Origin: Bovifimicola ammoniilytica
GTDB taxonomy: Bacteria; Bacillota; Clostridia; Lachnospirales; Lachnospiraceae
Assembly: GCF_025567085.1 (NCBI RefSeq)
Contig: NZ_JAOQJN010000003.1
Coordinates: 310,001 to 374,000 of the forward strand
Reading direction: 5' to 3'
DNA length: 64,000 nucleotides
Positions 27,177 to 36,548 of this stretch are shown in pieces. Made by a program: the position numbers and the translations under genes. Each line of letters opens with the position of its first letter. Position 1 is the first letter of the stretch. A model generated the notes under the pieces. It had not been told where the DNA came from. It worked only from the letters and a program-made list of their open reading frames with translations, and made no database searches.

Positions 27177-27309
27177 TAAACTTCCTCCATTCTGCCGTAT
27201 ACTACGGCTTAGCTATTTTTAGCAGTATATCTGCAATATTTTCTTTCTAACCTTTTCATTTTAACTAAAGGCAATGTGACATCGTAGTATTATATCATAA
27301 AGAAATCTT

Positions 27310-28191
27310 TTAGTCTATCTTTTTTTCTACAGTTTCTAAAGTCTGTTCTACACCTGTGTTAAATAATACAATTAATTTTGTCACTTTATAATTATGTCCA
27401 TTCTTCTGCACCGTACTTTCATCAGTCCTTGTCGATACGATATATTTATTAGTAGAACAGCTTATTGTCACTACATCTCCTGATAACAATTCGATAGTAG
27501 CATTAGGTATCTTAGATACTCTATAGGTCTTACTTCCGTCTGTAATAAGCTCCTTCGGTGCTGTCGGCTTAGTCTGACTGCCTCCGTTACTTTCTGAATT
27601 TGAATTATTTCCAGAATTACTGTTTCCATTATTGTTTGAAGTGTTTCCATTATTGTTTGAAGTGTTTCCATTATTAGAAGTGTTTCCACTACCTGCACCA
27701 TTATTGCCGCTGTTACTTCCACTATTTATATCGCCTGCATTGGCAGCTGAATTGCCTGCCTGGCCATTTTCCGAGTCACTATTTCCATGATTCTCAGCTT
27801 CCTGTGCGTTCTTGCCATTATCAGATATTGTTACCTTAATGCTGTCTGTATATGTACTTCCACCTGATTTGACAGTATAATTAGCAGTATATGTTCCTGG
27901 TTTATCATTTCTGACATTCACTGCATTTACCTCGAGTGAATAATCATCTGTTTCACCCGATGTCTTAATACCTGATGTGTAATCTATGTCACTTCCCGCT
28001 GGTGCAATTACATTATCAAGATTAAATTTCACACCACTATCATTAATATCTAACGAGCCAGTAACAACGCCCTCTGTATCTCCGTATGAAATCTTTTTCT
28101 TCTTACCACAGGCAGTCATACTTCCGATTACTAATACTAATGCACCGGCAACACATATTATCTTCGTTAATCTTATATTTAATTTCTTCAA
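27310..28191 (-). CDS. Secreted lipoprotein with Asn/Gly/Ser-rich linker
   Basis: The start is a TTG at 28191, 8 bases after AAAGGTG, giving 293 residues. The signal peptide ends in the lipobox MTAC (Cys 28) followed by GKKKK, so the protein is anchored to the outer face of the membrane. A small domain with a bacterial Ig-like look (residues 45-125, ending KVTISDNG) is followed by a long N/G/S-rich linker built from 21-bp DNA repeats and a C-terminal beta-rich domain (about 215-293). No family is recognised. It is downstream of the DJ-1 gene on the same strand and may share its transcript. Confidence 0.75.
   Translation of the reverse strand: MKKLNIRLTKIICVAGALVLVIGSMTACGKKKKISYGDTEGVVTGSLDINDSGVKFNLDNVIAPAGSDIDYTSGIKTSGETDDYSLEVNAVNVRNDKPGTYTANYTVKSGGSTYTDSIKVTISDNGKNAQEAENHGNSDSENGQAGNSAANAGDINSGSNSGNNGAGSGNTSNNGNTSNNNGNTSNNNGNSNSGNNSNSESNGGSQTKPTAPKELITDGSKTYRVSKIPNATIELLSGDVVTISCSTNKYIVSTRTDESTVQKNGHNYKVTKLIVLFNTGVEQTLETVEKKID
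27621..27680. repeat. 21-bp tandem repeat in the lipoprotein gene
   Basis: The unit tgtttccattattgtttgaag occurs twice perfectly (27621-27641 and 27642-27662), then as an 18-bp variant with a 3-bp deletion. It encodes the NTSNNNG-type linker. Copy number may vary between strains. Confidence 0.8.
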
Positions 28192-28225
28192 TATTAATTC
28201 GCACCTTTCTAACACGATATATGCA

Positions 28226-28768
28226 TTATACTAACTGTATCTTCTCTGCTATTGAATCAGCCTCATCTTTACTCTTTAATATCGCAACTAATTCAAGTCC
28301 CATATCAATAGCAGCACCTAATCCTCTTGCTGTTGTTACATTTCCATCTGTTATGACTTTCTCACGTTTATAGGTTGCACCTTTTAACGAATCTTCATAT
28401 CCCGGGTAGCAGCTTACTAACTTACCTTCTAAGATTCCGAGTTCTCCTAAGATACTAGGAGCTGCACATATTGCCGCAAGTCTTTTGCCTTTATTATTAA
28501 AATCTTTAATATTAGCCACTAATGTCTTGCATGCTGCAAGATTAGGTGTTCCAGGTATTCCTCCTGGCAGGAATATTAATTCTGCTTTATCAAAATCTAC
28601 ATCTTTAATTAAAGCATCTGCCTTAATTACAATGTTATGCGAACTTTTAACTTCATAATTATCTGAGACCGATACAGTAACTGTCTCAATACCAGCTCTT
28701 CTTAATATATCAACTACCATTAATGCTTCTACTTCTTCAAAACCATCTGCTAAAAATGCGTATACCAT
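28226..28768 (-). CDS. DJ-1/PfpI-family protein
   Basis: The product is 180 residues. The class I glutamine amidotransferase-like fold is clear: AFLADGFEEVEALMVVDILRR at the start with the conserved Glu, LIFLPGGIPGTPNL, and the nucleophile-elbow Cys in LAAICAAPSILGE. Members are glyoxalase III, deglycase-like or chaperone proteins; which activity applies is not decided by sequence. It is upstream of the lipoprotein gene. Confidence 0.92.
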   Translation of the reverse strand: MVYAFLADGFEEVEALMVVDILRRAGIETVTVSVSDNYEVKSSHNIVIKADALIKDVDFDKAELIFLPGGIPGTPNLAACKTLVANIKDFNNKGKRLAAICAAPSILGELGILEGKLVSCYPGYEDSLKGATYKREKVITDGNVTTARGLGAAIDMGLELVAILKSKDEADSIAEKIQLV

Positions 28769-28947
28769 AATTTTTTCTCCTTTTCCATAGACTTAGCCTT
28801 ATAACACTGACAGTATAACATATTCCTGATATTTTTTCATCATTTTAGATTTTTTTTATTATTTAAATATACATTTTTCAAGGCTTATATGTTAAAATAT
28901 TCTATATAAAAAATCGTAATACCAAACGGAGGTTGGTGTAAAAAATA

Positions 28948-29412
28948 ATGGAAATAGAAAGAAAGTTTCTAATTACAAGTTTACCTGACAATTTAGAATT
29001 ATGCAGATTTCATCTTATAGAACAGGCATATCTGTGTACAGAGCCGGTAGTCCGTATCCGTAAAGAAGATGACACCTATTATCTTACTTACAAATCAAAA
29101 GGCTTACTATCCCGAGAAGAATATAATCTTCCGCTTACTGCAGATAGTTATTCCCATCTGCTTAAGAAAGCTGATGGGAATATAATTACTAAGAAACGTT
29201 ACCTGATTCCTTATAATAATTACACAATCGAATTAGATATATTTGAAGGAATATTTAAGGGACTTATAATCGCAGAAGTCGAATTCAGCTCTGAGGATGA
29301 GGCTAATTCTTTTAGTGGTCCTGAATGGTTTGGCGAAGATGTAACATTTTCGAGCAAATTCCATAACAGTACCCTTAGTAAATTACAAAATCAAAGTGAA
29401 CTTGAATTTTAA
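28948..29412 (+). CDS. CYTH-domain triphosphatase-like protein
   Basis: The product is 154 residues. It begins with EIERKFLI, the ExExK signature of the CYTH superfamily, and continues with paired charged strands (RIRKEDDTYYLTYKSKG, KKRYLIPY, IELDIFEG, IAEVEFSSEDEA) forming the triphosphate tunnel. Bacterial members are mostly inorganic triphosphatases or class IV adenylate cyclases. It is followed by a structured intergenic element and an amylase gene. Confidence 0.9.
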   Translation: MEIERKFLITSLPDNLELCRFHLIEQAYLCTEPVVRIRKEDDTYYLTYKSKGLLSREEYNLPLTADSYSHLLKKADGNIITKKRYLIPYNNYTIELDIFEGIFKGLIIAEVEFSSEDEANSFSGPEWFGEDVTFSSKFHNSTLSKLQNQSELEF

Positions 29413-29423
29413 GAAATGAGGTT

Positions 29424-29534
29424 AGTGTGAAAAAATAATATTGATACACTTATTTTTCACACTGTTATTTGCTTCAGAGCAAAAGCAAATAGCTTTTATG
29501 GCAGAAGAGAAATCGCCTGTGCAAATTTCTCTTC
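29424..29534 (-). ncRNA. Three-hairpin structured element, copy 1
   Basis: Three hairpins follow each other: arms 29424-29438 with 29450-29463 (loop around GTATCAA on the minus strand), 29467-29474 with 29483-29490, and 29504-29513 with 29525-29534. The same order, spacing, loop sequences and flanks occur at 39228-39326 on the plus strand, but the stem sequences differ in a compensating way. I read it as a structured RNA or a small hairpin repeat. The strand is chosen from this alignment and is not proven. Confidence 0.45.
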
Positions 29535-29571
29535 GTCTCTTCACAGCAAGTCGCTCAGAAAAGAGGTAAAT

Positions 29572-31344
29572 ATGAATTTAGCAGCTATATATCATCGTTG
29601 TACTGATAACTACTGTTATTGTCTCGATGATGACAATATTATTATTTCAATTAAGACAGGATATGACGTTGACAAAATAACACTTTGTTATTGTGATCCT
29701 TTTTCTACAGGTATTATGGGTTCTAACAGTCGCTATAAAATTGAAACAATCGAGATGACGGATGTAAAATATCTTGAGCATCACATCTTCTGGAGTATTA
29801 AGATTGCACCTAAGTATAAACGTCTTGCATATCATTTTATTATTGAAAATGAAAACGAGAAGTATCATATGTATGAGGACCGTTTCTATACTCCTGCCGA
29901 ACTTAAGAATTTCAAAGGTCGTGAACAGGTATTTATGTTCCCATGGATGAATCCTTCTGATATTATAAGAACTCCTGACTGGGTAAATGACACTGTCTGG
30001 TATCAGATTTTCATTGACCGGTTCTGCAATGGCAATCCTGACATCAATCCTAAAAATGTTAAACCATGGGGTTCTGCCGATAAACCTGTTAAATATAATG
30101 ACTATTATGGTGGAGATATCAAGGGAATCACAAGCAAACTTGACTATCTTGCCGACCTTGGAATTACAGGTCTTTACTTAACTCCTGTATGTAAGGCTAA
30201 AAGTAATCATAAATATGACACTATGAGTTTTACAAAGATTGATCCACACTTTGGTACTGATGAGGATATGATTGAACTCGTTTCTGATGCCCACAACCAC
30301 GGTATTCGTGTAATGATGGACGGTGTATTTAATCATACTGGTATATTTTTTAAACCTTGGCAGGACATTTTGCAAAATGGTCCTGAGTCTAAATATTATG
30401 ACTGGTTTATGATTAATTCATGGCCTTTTAAGAATACTGGAAGGTCCTCTGATTCGAAGTCAGGCAACTACTATACTTTCAGCTTCTATGATGGTATGCC
30501 TAAGTTAAACACTAATAATCCGCGAGTAATCAGATATATTATCAAGGTTCTTAAAAGCTGGATATTAAAATATGATATTGATGGTATACGTCTTGATGTG
30601 GCAGGTGAAATTTCCCATACATTATGCAAAGAGATTCATAGGGAATTAAAGGCTCTCAAATCTGATTTCTATATACTTGGCGAGTTATGGCACGACAGTA
30701 TGCCTTGGCTTCGTGGTGATGAATACGATTCTGTAATGAATTATCCTTTCGGAGACAGTATTGATGCTTTCTGGCAGGATTCTAAGAAATCTTCTACTGA
30801 TTTATTATATGCCATAAACAGATGCTTCACTATGTATCCTGAGCAGGTTAACCGCGTATTATTCAACCTTTTAGACTCTCACGATACTATTCGTCTCGCA
30901 ACTAAATTAAATAATATTCATATATTCTATCAGCAATTAGCAGTATTATTTACAATGCCCGGAACTGTATGTATATATTATGGTACAGAAATAGCTATGG
31001 AGGGTAGTTACGACCCTGACTGTCGTCGTTGTATGCCTTGGAATAAAATTAACCGCGGTGAATATCATGACAGAATTTCTCTTATGAAATCACTTATTGC
31101 ACTTCGTAACGATAATCCTGCGTTTAGAAGTAATCTGTATAAATTTATTAATATACCTGATAATCCGAGAATAATCTGTTATGAAAGATTTACCGATGAT
31201 GGCAAAAATAAAATAACCGTCGTACTGAATTGCAGTACAAACGATTATTCTATTACATTTCCTAAGAAATCTGTTCTGTTCTCAATAAATTACAAAAATG
31301 AACTTCTTCTTCCGAACGGAATATTAGTCTACACAACTAAATAA
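29572..31344 (+). CDS. GH13 alpha-amylase family enzyme, cytoplasmic (neopullulanase/cyclomaltodextrinase type)
   Basis: The product is 590 residues with no signal peptide. An N-terminal CBM34-like beta domain (1-130) precedes the TIM barrel. The four conserved regions are DGVFNHTG, GIRLDVAGE (nucleophile Asp), ILGELWHD (acid Glu) and LLDSHDTIR. Layout and length match GH13 subfamily 20 enzymes that hydrolyse imported cyclodextrins, maltodextrins or pullulan fragments. The ribosome site is AAGAGG. Its 3' end overlaps the convergent HD-GYP gene by 8 bases. Confidence 0.93.
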   Translation: MNLAAIYHRCTDNYCYCLDDDNIIISIKTGYDVDKITLCYCDPFSTGIMGSNSRYKIETIEMTDVKYLEHHIFWSIKIAPKYKRLAYHFIIENENEKYHMYEDRFYTPAELKNFKGREQVFMFPWMNPSDIIRTPDWVNDTVWYQIFIDRFCNGNPDINPKNVKPWGSADKPVKYNDYYGGDIKGITSKLDYLADLGITGLYLTPVCKAKSNHKYDTMSFTKIDPHFGTDEDMIELVSDAHNHGIRVMMDGVFNHTGIFFKPWQDILQNGPESKYYDWFMINSWPFKNTGRSSDSKSGNYYTFSFYDGMPKLNTNNPRVIRYIIKVLKSWILKYDIDGIRLDVAGEISHTLCKEIHRELKALKSDFYILGELWHDSMPWLRGDEYDSVMNYPFGDSIDAFWQDSKKSSTDLLYAINRCFTMYPEQVNRVLFNLLDSHDTIRLATKLNNIHIFYQQLAVLFTMPGTVCIYYGTEIAMEGSYDPDCRRCMPWNKINRGEYHDRISLMKSLIALRNDNPAFRSNLYKFINIPDNPRIICYERFTDDGKNKITVVLNCSTNDYSITFPKKSVLFSINYKNELLLPNGILVYTTK

Positions 31345-32437
31345 GTTTAGCAATTTTAATAGATTTGTCCTTGGACAAATCTATTGCTTTGTTATTAGTC
31401 GATAATACAACAGGTCTGCCTAGCGAAGTACTATTAATCATTATTATCTTTCCCTCTGTTCCATCAGTAAGAAGAACTGTACTCCCCACATATAACAATG
31501 CTATTTTCTGAAGAAATATCATAAGATATCCCGGTTCAAATATATCGATACACATTTCAAAATATTCGATAACATCAAACGGTGACATTCCCTCTCTGTA
31601 TACACGATTCGCCGTCATTGCATCATATACATCTGCAATCGCCACAATTTTTGCCACATCATCTATCTGGTTTCTCTTTAATCCCTGTGGATATCCCGAA
31701 CCATCGCATTTCTCATGGTGCATTAATGCAGCATTTCTTATCCTGTTATCAACCGGCTGACTCTTAAGTATCTCATAGCCTAATATCGGATGCATTTTTA
31801 TAATTCTATATTCCTCATCAGTAAGTCGTGATGGTTTCGCAATAATCTCTTTAGGTATCTTAATTTTACCAATATCGTGCAGAAGTCCTGCTGCCGTTAA
31901 TAATTCAACATCTTTCGCACCATATCCCAGCCATCCAGCAAATACATTGCATATCAGCGAAACACTCATAGAATGTGCGAATGTTAAATCATCATAACCT
32001 CTCATACAGCTCAAGATATCCATAAGATTATATCTGGAACTATTAGAATTAATGACTTTCTTAACGGATTCTAACAATCCATTTATATCGATTTCTTCAT
32101 TCTTGTATACAACTTCATTTAACTTATTACTAAGTTCGTCAACGGATTCTTCAAAACTATATCTGAATGTCTTAAAATCTTCTGATTGTTTTATCTTCTC
32201 GAAATATCCTGATTCCTCACTTCTCTCATAAGCACTGCTTTCCATAAATATATCATCTATATCAGATTTCACAATAATTTTAAGTACAACTACATCATAA
32301 TTCTCAAGTTTCCTTATTATCTCTTTATCAAGCACTGTACCAAAAGGCGCAATGAGTCTGCCTTTAGTATCATAGACATCCCCCGCAAGTTCCATGCCTT
32401 CTTTCGCTTCCGAAATAAGTATTCTCTTAACTGCCAT
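31337..32437 (-). CDS. HD-GYP domain protein, probable c-di-GMP phosphodiesterase
   Basis: The product is 366 residues. A variable N-terminal ~110 residues are followed by the HD-GYP domain: HDIGKIKIPKEII with the metal-binding HD, then HPILGYEIL, and HHEKCDGSGYPQG with the full HHExxDGxGYP. A C-terminal small domain (DGTEGKIIMI) follows. All metal-binding residues I can identify are present, so activity is likely. Its start is 1 bp after the stop of the GGDEF-EAL gene, so the two are one operon. Confidence 0.93.
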   Translation of the reverse strand: MAVKRILISEAKEGMELAGDVYDTKGRLIAPFGTVLDKEIIRKLENYDVVVLKIIVKSDIDDIFMESSAYERSEESGYFEKIKQSEDFKTFRYSFEESVDELSNKLNEVVYKNEEIDINGLLESVKKVINSNSSRYNLMDILSCMRGYDDLTFAHSMSVSLICNVFAGWLGYGAKDVELLTAAGLLHDIGKIKIPKEIIAKPSRLTDEEYRIIKMHPILGYEILKSQPVDNRIRNAALMHHEKCDGSGYPQGLKRNQIDDVAKIVAIADVYDAMTANRVYREGMSPFDVIEYFEMCIDIFEPGYLMIFLQKIALLYVGSTVLLTDGTEGKIIMINSTSLGRPVVLSTNNKAIDLSKDKSIKIAKLI

Positions 32438-32438
32438 A

Positions 32439-34706
32439 CTACAATGCCCCTTTCGTCATCTTTTTAATATATTCTTCCGATGAAATTGGTCTTGAGAAAT
32501 AATATCCCTGTATCTCATCACAGAAAATATCTCTTAAGAACTCATACTGTTCTTTAGTCTCAACACCTTCTGCAACTATCTTCATATCAAGTAACTGACC
32601 TAATGATACGATAGTTGATACAACTATGTCACCTTTCGAATCACCAATGTCATCTACAAAACTCTTATCTAATTTCAGAATATCTACCGGAATGCTTTTA
32701 AGCATATTAAGTGACGAATAACCTGTTCCGAAATCATCCATTAGAATCTTGAATCCTGCTTTATGTAACTTATCAATTGTATCTATTAAAGCATCCGTTT
32801 CAGAGAATAATGTTGTTTCTGTCATCTCCAATTGGATATATTCAGCCGGCACATCATATTTCTTAAGTATTGCTGTATATTCTTCTATAAATCTTGAATT
32901 ATATAACTGTAACTGAGACATATTAACTGATACAGGCACTACATTATAACCTGAATCTAACCATTTTCTTATATCCATACATACATGTTCAAACATATAT
33001 TCATCTAATTCAACTATGAAACCATTGTTCTCAAATACCGGTATGAATTCATTTGGAAAAAGCATACCACATTCTTCATTATACCATCTTACAAGCGCCT
33101 CTGAACCTGTTAATTCACTATTTGATGAATTATATTTTGGTTGATAATACACTTTGAATTCTTCATCTTTAATGGCTTTTTCCATCATATTTTCAATTTC
33201 CTGGTCTCTAAGCTCTTTCTGTCTCAATGTATCATCATATATGGCATATACTTTACTATGCTTACCTTTAATAGATTTCTTAGTAAGGTCTGCCCTGTCT
33301 ATCGCCGTATCAATATTAAAGAATTTTCTATCTACCGGATATATACCAATCGATAGAATTATCTCATAGTTCTTCTCTTTCTGGACTCCACGTTTCTGTA
33401 CAGTTAACGATAACATTTCCATTCTCTTTATGACATGATCCATATCATTTGCCTTCAGGAACAATACGAACTGGTCCGCTCTGTAATGTGCAAATACTTC
33501 TCCCGTCTCCATAATGTTATTAATCTCTCCCCATATAAATCTTATAACATTATTACCTTCTTCATATCCAAAAATGTCGTTAATATATTTGAATTTATCA
33601 ACATCTAAATCTACTAATGCATACTCATCTGATGCACTCTTAATAAGTTTGTCTACCTCATCTTTAAATTTTGTAAATGATTTGCCACCTGTTACCTCAT
33701 CTACATATGCAATATGTTCAATCTTCTTTCTATTCTTGTTCTGAATAACTAATACCACAAGCAGGGTTGCACCGTAGATAACTGCAAATATATATACTAA
33801 CTGATTAAACCTGTCTAATGACTGAGCCATATATTTATTAAACTTATCATGCGATATAATAGTAATTATCTTCCAGTCGTTCACATCCATAGGTTTAACA
33901 TATGCTATCTTCGCCTTATGATATTTTATCCTTATAAATGCTGGTTCATTAGAACTTACTGCCTTAGATAACTTATCAGTTGTACGTGTTGAATTATCTA
34001 ATTCTTCTAACTTATCTATAAAATTATGAGTTCTTACCTTCTTATTCTCATTCTCAGGCATCTCCTCGCCTGTTGTATCAAAAATTATAGTTCCATCATG
34101 ATCTACAACCCATATATCTTTCTCTATCTCCATATCATCTTCATTAATTCCATATTCAATTTCGTCTGTGTATTTTTTGGCATAAAGAACCCCAACCACG
34201 TCTTCTTCATGTTTGATTGGTATACTATAAATATTATACTTCTTATTTTCATCAATTATTGTATTAGTAATAACGTATTCATTGTTCATCGAATTAACAA
34301 AATATTCTTCTGATGAAATATCATATTTATCCCCATTAATATCACACGCATTACCGTCTTTGTCTGCAATACCAATTAAATAAAATTTTTCACCTGTCCT
34401 AACAGACTTGATTTTGTTAACTTCTAAATCACACTTTAATTCAGATGTATCCGAAATATTTTTTGAAAAGTATTTTAGATAATAGAAATTATCAGCAATC
34501 TGTTTCTTTATGTTCTTAACTACCTGATCAGTTTCATAATTAATTTCCTTTTTCTGTATGGTGTCATATCGACCTTCCATATAACTTATATATATGCTTC
34601 CGATACTTATAACAATCGTCATCATAATAATTACTACAATAATCGAAGAAGATATTCTATTCTTGCCAATTTTCAAAGTACTTCTCTCCTTCTTGCCAAA
34701 CCACAT
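32439..34706 (-). CDS. Sensor GGDEF-EAL protein with degenerate cyclase site
   Basis: The product is 755 residues. TM1 is around residues 18-42, then an extracellular dCache-like sensor (to ~300), then TM2 (VYIFAVIYGATLLVVLVI). The GGDEF domain has RADQF in place of GGDEF, so it is probably not a cyclase. The EAL domain is intact: GSEALVRW, EMTETTLFS, LMDDFGTGYSSLNML, LDKSFVDDIG and VAEGVETKEQ. The most likely activity is membrane-bound c-di-GMP hydrolysis controlled by an external signal, with the dead GGDEF as a possible GTP sensor. It is co-transcribed with the HD-GYP gene. Confidence 0.93.
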   Translation of the reverse strand: MWFGKKERSTLKIGKNRISSSIIVVIIMMTIVISIGSIYISYMEGRYDTIQKKEINYETDQVVKNIKKQIADNFYYLKYFSKNISDTSELKCDLEVNKIKSVRTGEKFYLIGIADKDGNACDINGDKYDISSEEYFVNSMNNEYVITNTIIDENKKYNIYSIPIKHEEDVVGVLYAKKYTDEIEYGINEDDMEIEKDIWVVDHDGTIIFDTTGEEMPENENKKVRTHNFIDKLEELDNSTRTTDKLSKAVSSNEPAFIRIKYHKAKIAYVKPMDVNDWKIITIISHDKFNKYMAQSLDRFNQLVYIFAVIYGATLLVVLVIQNKNRKKIEHIAYVDEVTGGKSFTKFKDEVDKLIKSASDEYALVDLDVDKFKYINDIFGYEEGNNVIRFIWGEINNIMETGEVFAHYRADQFVLFLKANDMDHVIKRMEMLSLTVQKRGVQKEKNYEIILSIGIYPVDRKFFNIDTAIDRADLTKKSIKGKHSKVYAIYDDTLRQKELRDQEIENMMEKAIKDEEFKVYYQPKYNSSNSELTGSEALVRWYNEECGMLFPNEFIPVFENNGFIVELDEYMFEHVCMDIRKWLDSGYNVVPVSVNMSQLQLYNSRFIEEYTAILKKYDVPAEYIQLEMTETTLFSETDALIDTIDKLHKAGFKILMDDFGTGYSSLNMLKSIPVDILKLDKSFVDDIGDSKGDIVVSTIVSLGQLLDMKIVAEGVETKEQYEFLRDIFCDEIQGYYFSRPISSEEYIKKMTKGAL

Positions 34707-34762
34707 TTTATATATAAATTATACCTTATCTGGGTTAATTTATCAACAACTTAGTGTAGTAT

Positions 34763-35371
34763 TTATTTGTTTAACAAATGAATTTCTTCTTCTGTAAACT
34801 CCCTATATTCACCTGTTTTCAAATTCTCATCAATTGACACTTCTCCTATCTGTGTCCTCTTTAGATATATCACATAACAACCTACTGCCTTCAGCATTCT
34901 CTTTACCTGATGCTTCTTACCCTCAGTTATTGTTATTTTACCTGATATAGTCTGTCCGTTTCTCGGGTTTCTTGCTGCTTTTTCAAACTTTGTACCTGCT
35001 ATAAGGTTTGAAATTTCTTTAATATTGCCCGTTCCGTCAACTTCAATGCTTTCAGCCTTGAATAAATCTTTTTCCCCTATAAGTTCTACACCGCTTTGTA
35101 ACTTTCTTATCTTCTCATCATCAAGAATTCCCAACGCATGAAAATAATATGTCTTTGGCACATGAAATTCCGGATGCATAAGCCTCTGATTAAATATTCC
35201 GTCATTCGTTATGATAAGAAACCCCTCCGTATCCTTATCAAGCCTGCCAACCGGATGCAGAATATGTCTCATATCTTCCGGAAAATAATCCATTACTGTT
35301 TTATGTTTCTCATCTGTCCTTGCTGTTATACAACCTTTAGGTTTGTTAAACATATAATACATTTTATCCAT
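34763..35371 (-). CDS. RsuA-family pseudouridine synthase without S4 domain
   Basis: The product is 202 residues. The catalytic Asp lies in the diagnostic HPVGRLDKDTEGFLIITND. YYMFNKPKGCITARTDE at the start and TITEGKKHQVKRML later are family-typical. Most relatives carry an N-terminal S4 RNA-binding domain, which is absent here. The likely target is 16S or 23S rRNA, not determined. The start may be ATG 35371 or 35362, both near GAGAGG. Confidence 0.9.
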   Translation of the reverse strand: MDKMYYMFNKPKGCITARTDEKHKTVMDYFPEDMRHILHPVGRLDKDTEGFLIITNDGIFNQRLMHPEFHVPKTYYFHALGILDDEKIRKLQSGVELIGEKDLFKAESIEVDGTGNIKEISNLIAGTKFEKAARNPRNGQTISGKITITEGKKHQVKRMLKAVGCYVIYLKRTQIGEVSIDENLKTGEYREFTEEEIHLLNK

Positions 35372-35488
35372 TGCCTCTCTTCTGATATAATATAAAAGCT
35401 TTCTTTACAAAAGCTTTTACTGTGCAATAAGTGCAATAAAATGAATTGACATAGCAATTCACTTTATCGAATCAGACTAATTTTCTGA

Positions 35489-36517
35489 CTATTTTATCTG
35501 CATATCTAATATTTTTTTATATCTTCTTTTATCCATTATCCTTTTGACCAAAATCACAATTCCACCAATCATAAACGGAAATATATATGTAAAACAACGA
35601 TACATAAGCATTACGGCTACTGCCTCTGCCTTATCTGTTACTGCTAAGAATAACACATAAAACATTGCCTCTGTTGAACCACTTGCCCCGGGTGATGGTA
35701 TAACCCCTATGAGTGCTGAAGCTAAAGCAGATATACATAAACCTCTTATTATATTACTTATATCCGTATAGCCTAATACAACGCACGGAATCATATACCA
35801 ACCCAGATATTTAATCATATTAAGCAGGAGAAGTTTTAACATTGTTCCCTTTTCTTTAAGCATTATCCTGCTTTCTTCCCTTAATGACTCTAATTTATTT
35901 TCTAGTAATTTTATACGTTCCTTTAGTTCAATATTCTTAATTACTTTTTCAGCTAAAAACAACAAAAAATCATGGATTTTCTTCCAGAGTACCACAGTAA
36001 GAAGTGCTATTGCTACAAGTACCGTTACAATTACGCCAAGTAATACATACTCAAAATACTCACTATAGTATTCTTTCATAATTCCATAATTTCCTATAAA
36101 GAAGATTAAACACATTAATACAATGGCAATCTTCTGGACTATATAATTAATCGTAATCATTCCAAAACTATTCTGCATCGGAACATTATATTTATGAAGA
36201 TAATACATTCCGGAAGCAGCCGTACCGCTTCCGAATGTAGTCAGCCTGAAAAATGCACAATAATAAGAACATCCAACTCCCTGATACCATTTGAAATTAT
36301 CATTATATCTTTTAGCCATTACATAATAGGCAAGTCCATCTGCTGCATTAAAAAATGCACTGCATAAAATTATAATAAATAATGTTGCAAATGTCATTTT
36401 ACTAATCTGCTCAATTATTTCTTCTGACTGTCCGCCAAATACTTTGCAGATAACGCCTATTATTATCGCTATAAATACAATATTTATTAAAATCTTAGCT
36501 CGGTTATTCTTCTTCAA
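35489..36517 (-). CDS. Flippase-like membrane protein (lysylphosphatidylglycerol synthase TM region type)
   Basis: The product is 342 residues and starts at TTG after AAAGGTG. It has about eight hydrophobic segments, a central charged loop (ELKERIKLLENKLESL), and the conserved IGVIPSPGASGSTEAMF that marks the LPG_synthase_TM/YbhN family. This family includes the MprF flippase half and uncharacterised lipid or glycolipid transport proteins. No synthase domain is attached. The role is probably in envelope lipid handling. Two AT-rich hairpins precede it at about 35404-35463. Confidence 0.82.
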   Translation of the reverse strand: MKKNNRAKILINIVFIAIIIGVICKVFGGQSEEIIEQISKMTFATLFIIILCSAFFNAADGLAYYVMAKRYNDNFKWYQGVGCSYYCAFFRLTTFGSGTAASGMYYLHKYNVPMQNSFGMITINYIVQKIAIVLMCLIFFIGNYGIMKEYYSEYFEYVLLGVIVTVLVAIALLTVVLWKKIHDFLLFLAEKVIKNIELKERIKLLENKLESLREESRIMLKEKGTMLKLLLLNMIKYLGWYMIPCVVLGYTDISNIIRGLCISALASALIGVIPSPGASGSTEAMFYVLFLAVTDKAEAVAVMLMYRCFTYIFPFMIGGIVILVKRIMDKRRYKKILDMQIK

Positions 36518-36548
36518 TTATATGTTCACCTTTCATCTTTGGTCAGAA

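Noticed and set aside
27194..27234. Riboswitch in the tig leader
   Set aside because: Only two short hairpins are visible and no known riboswitch core was recognised.
32439..34706. Active diguanylate cyclase
   Set aside because: The signature is RADQF, not GGDEF or GGEEF, so cyclase activity is unlikely.
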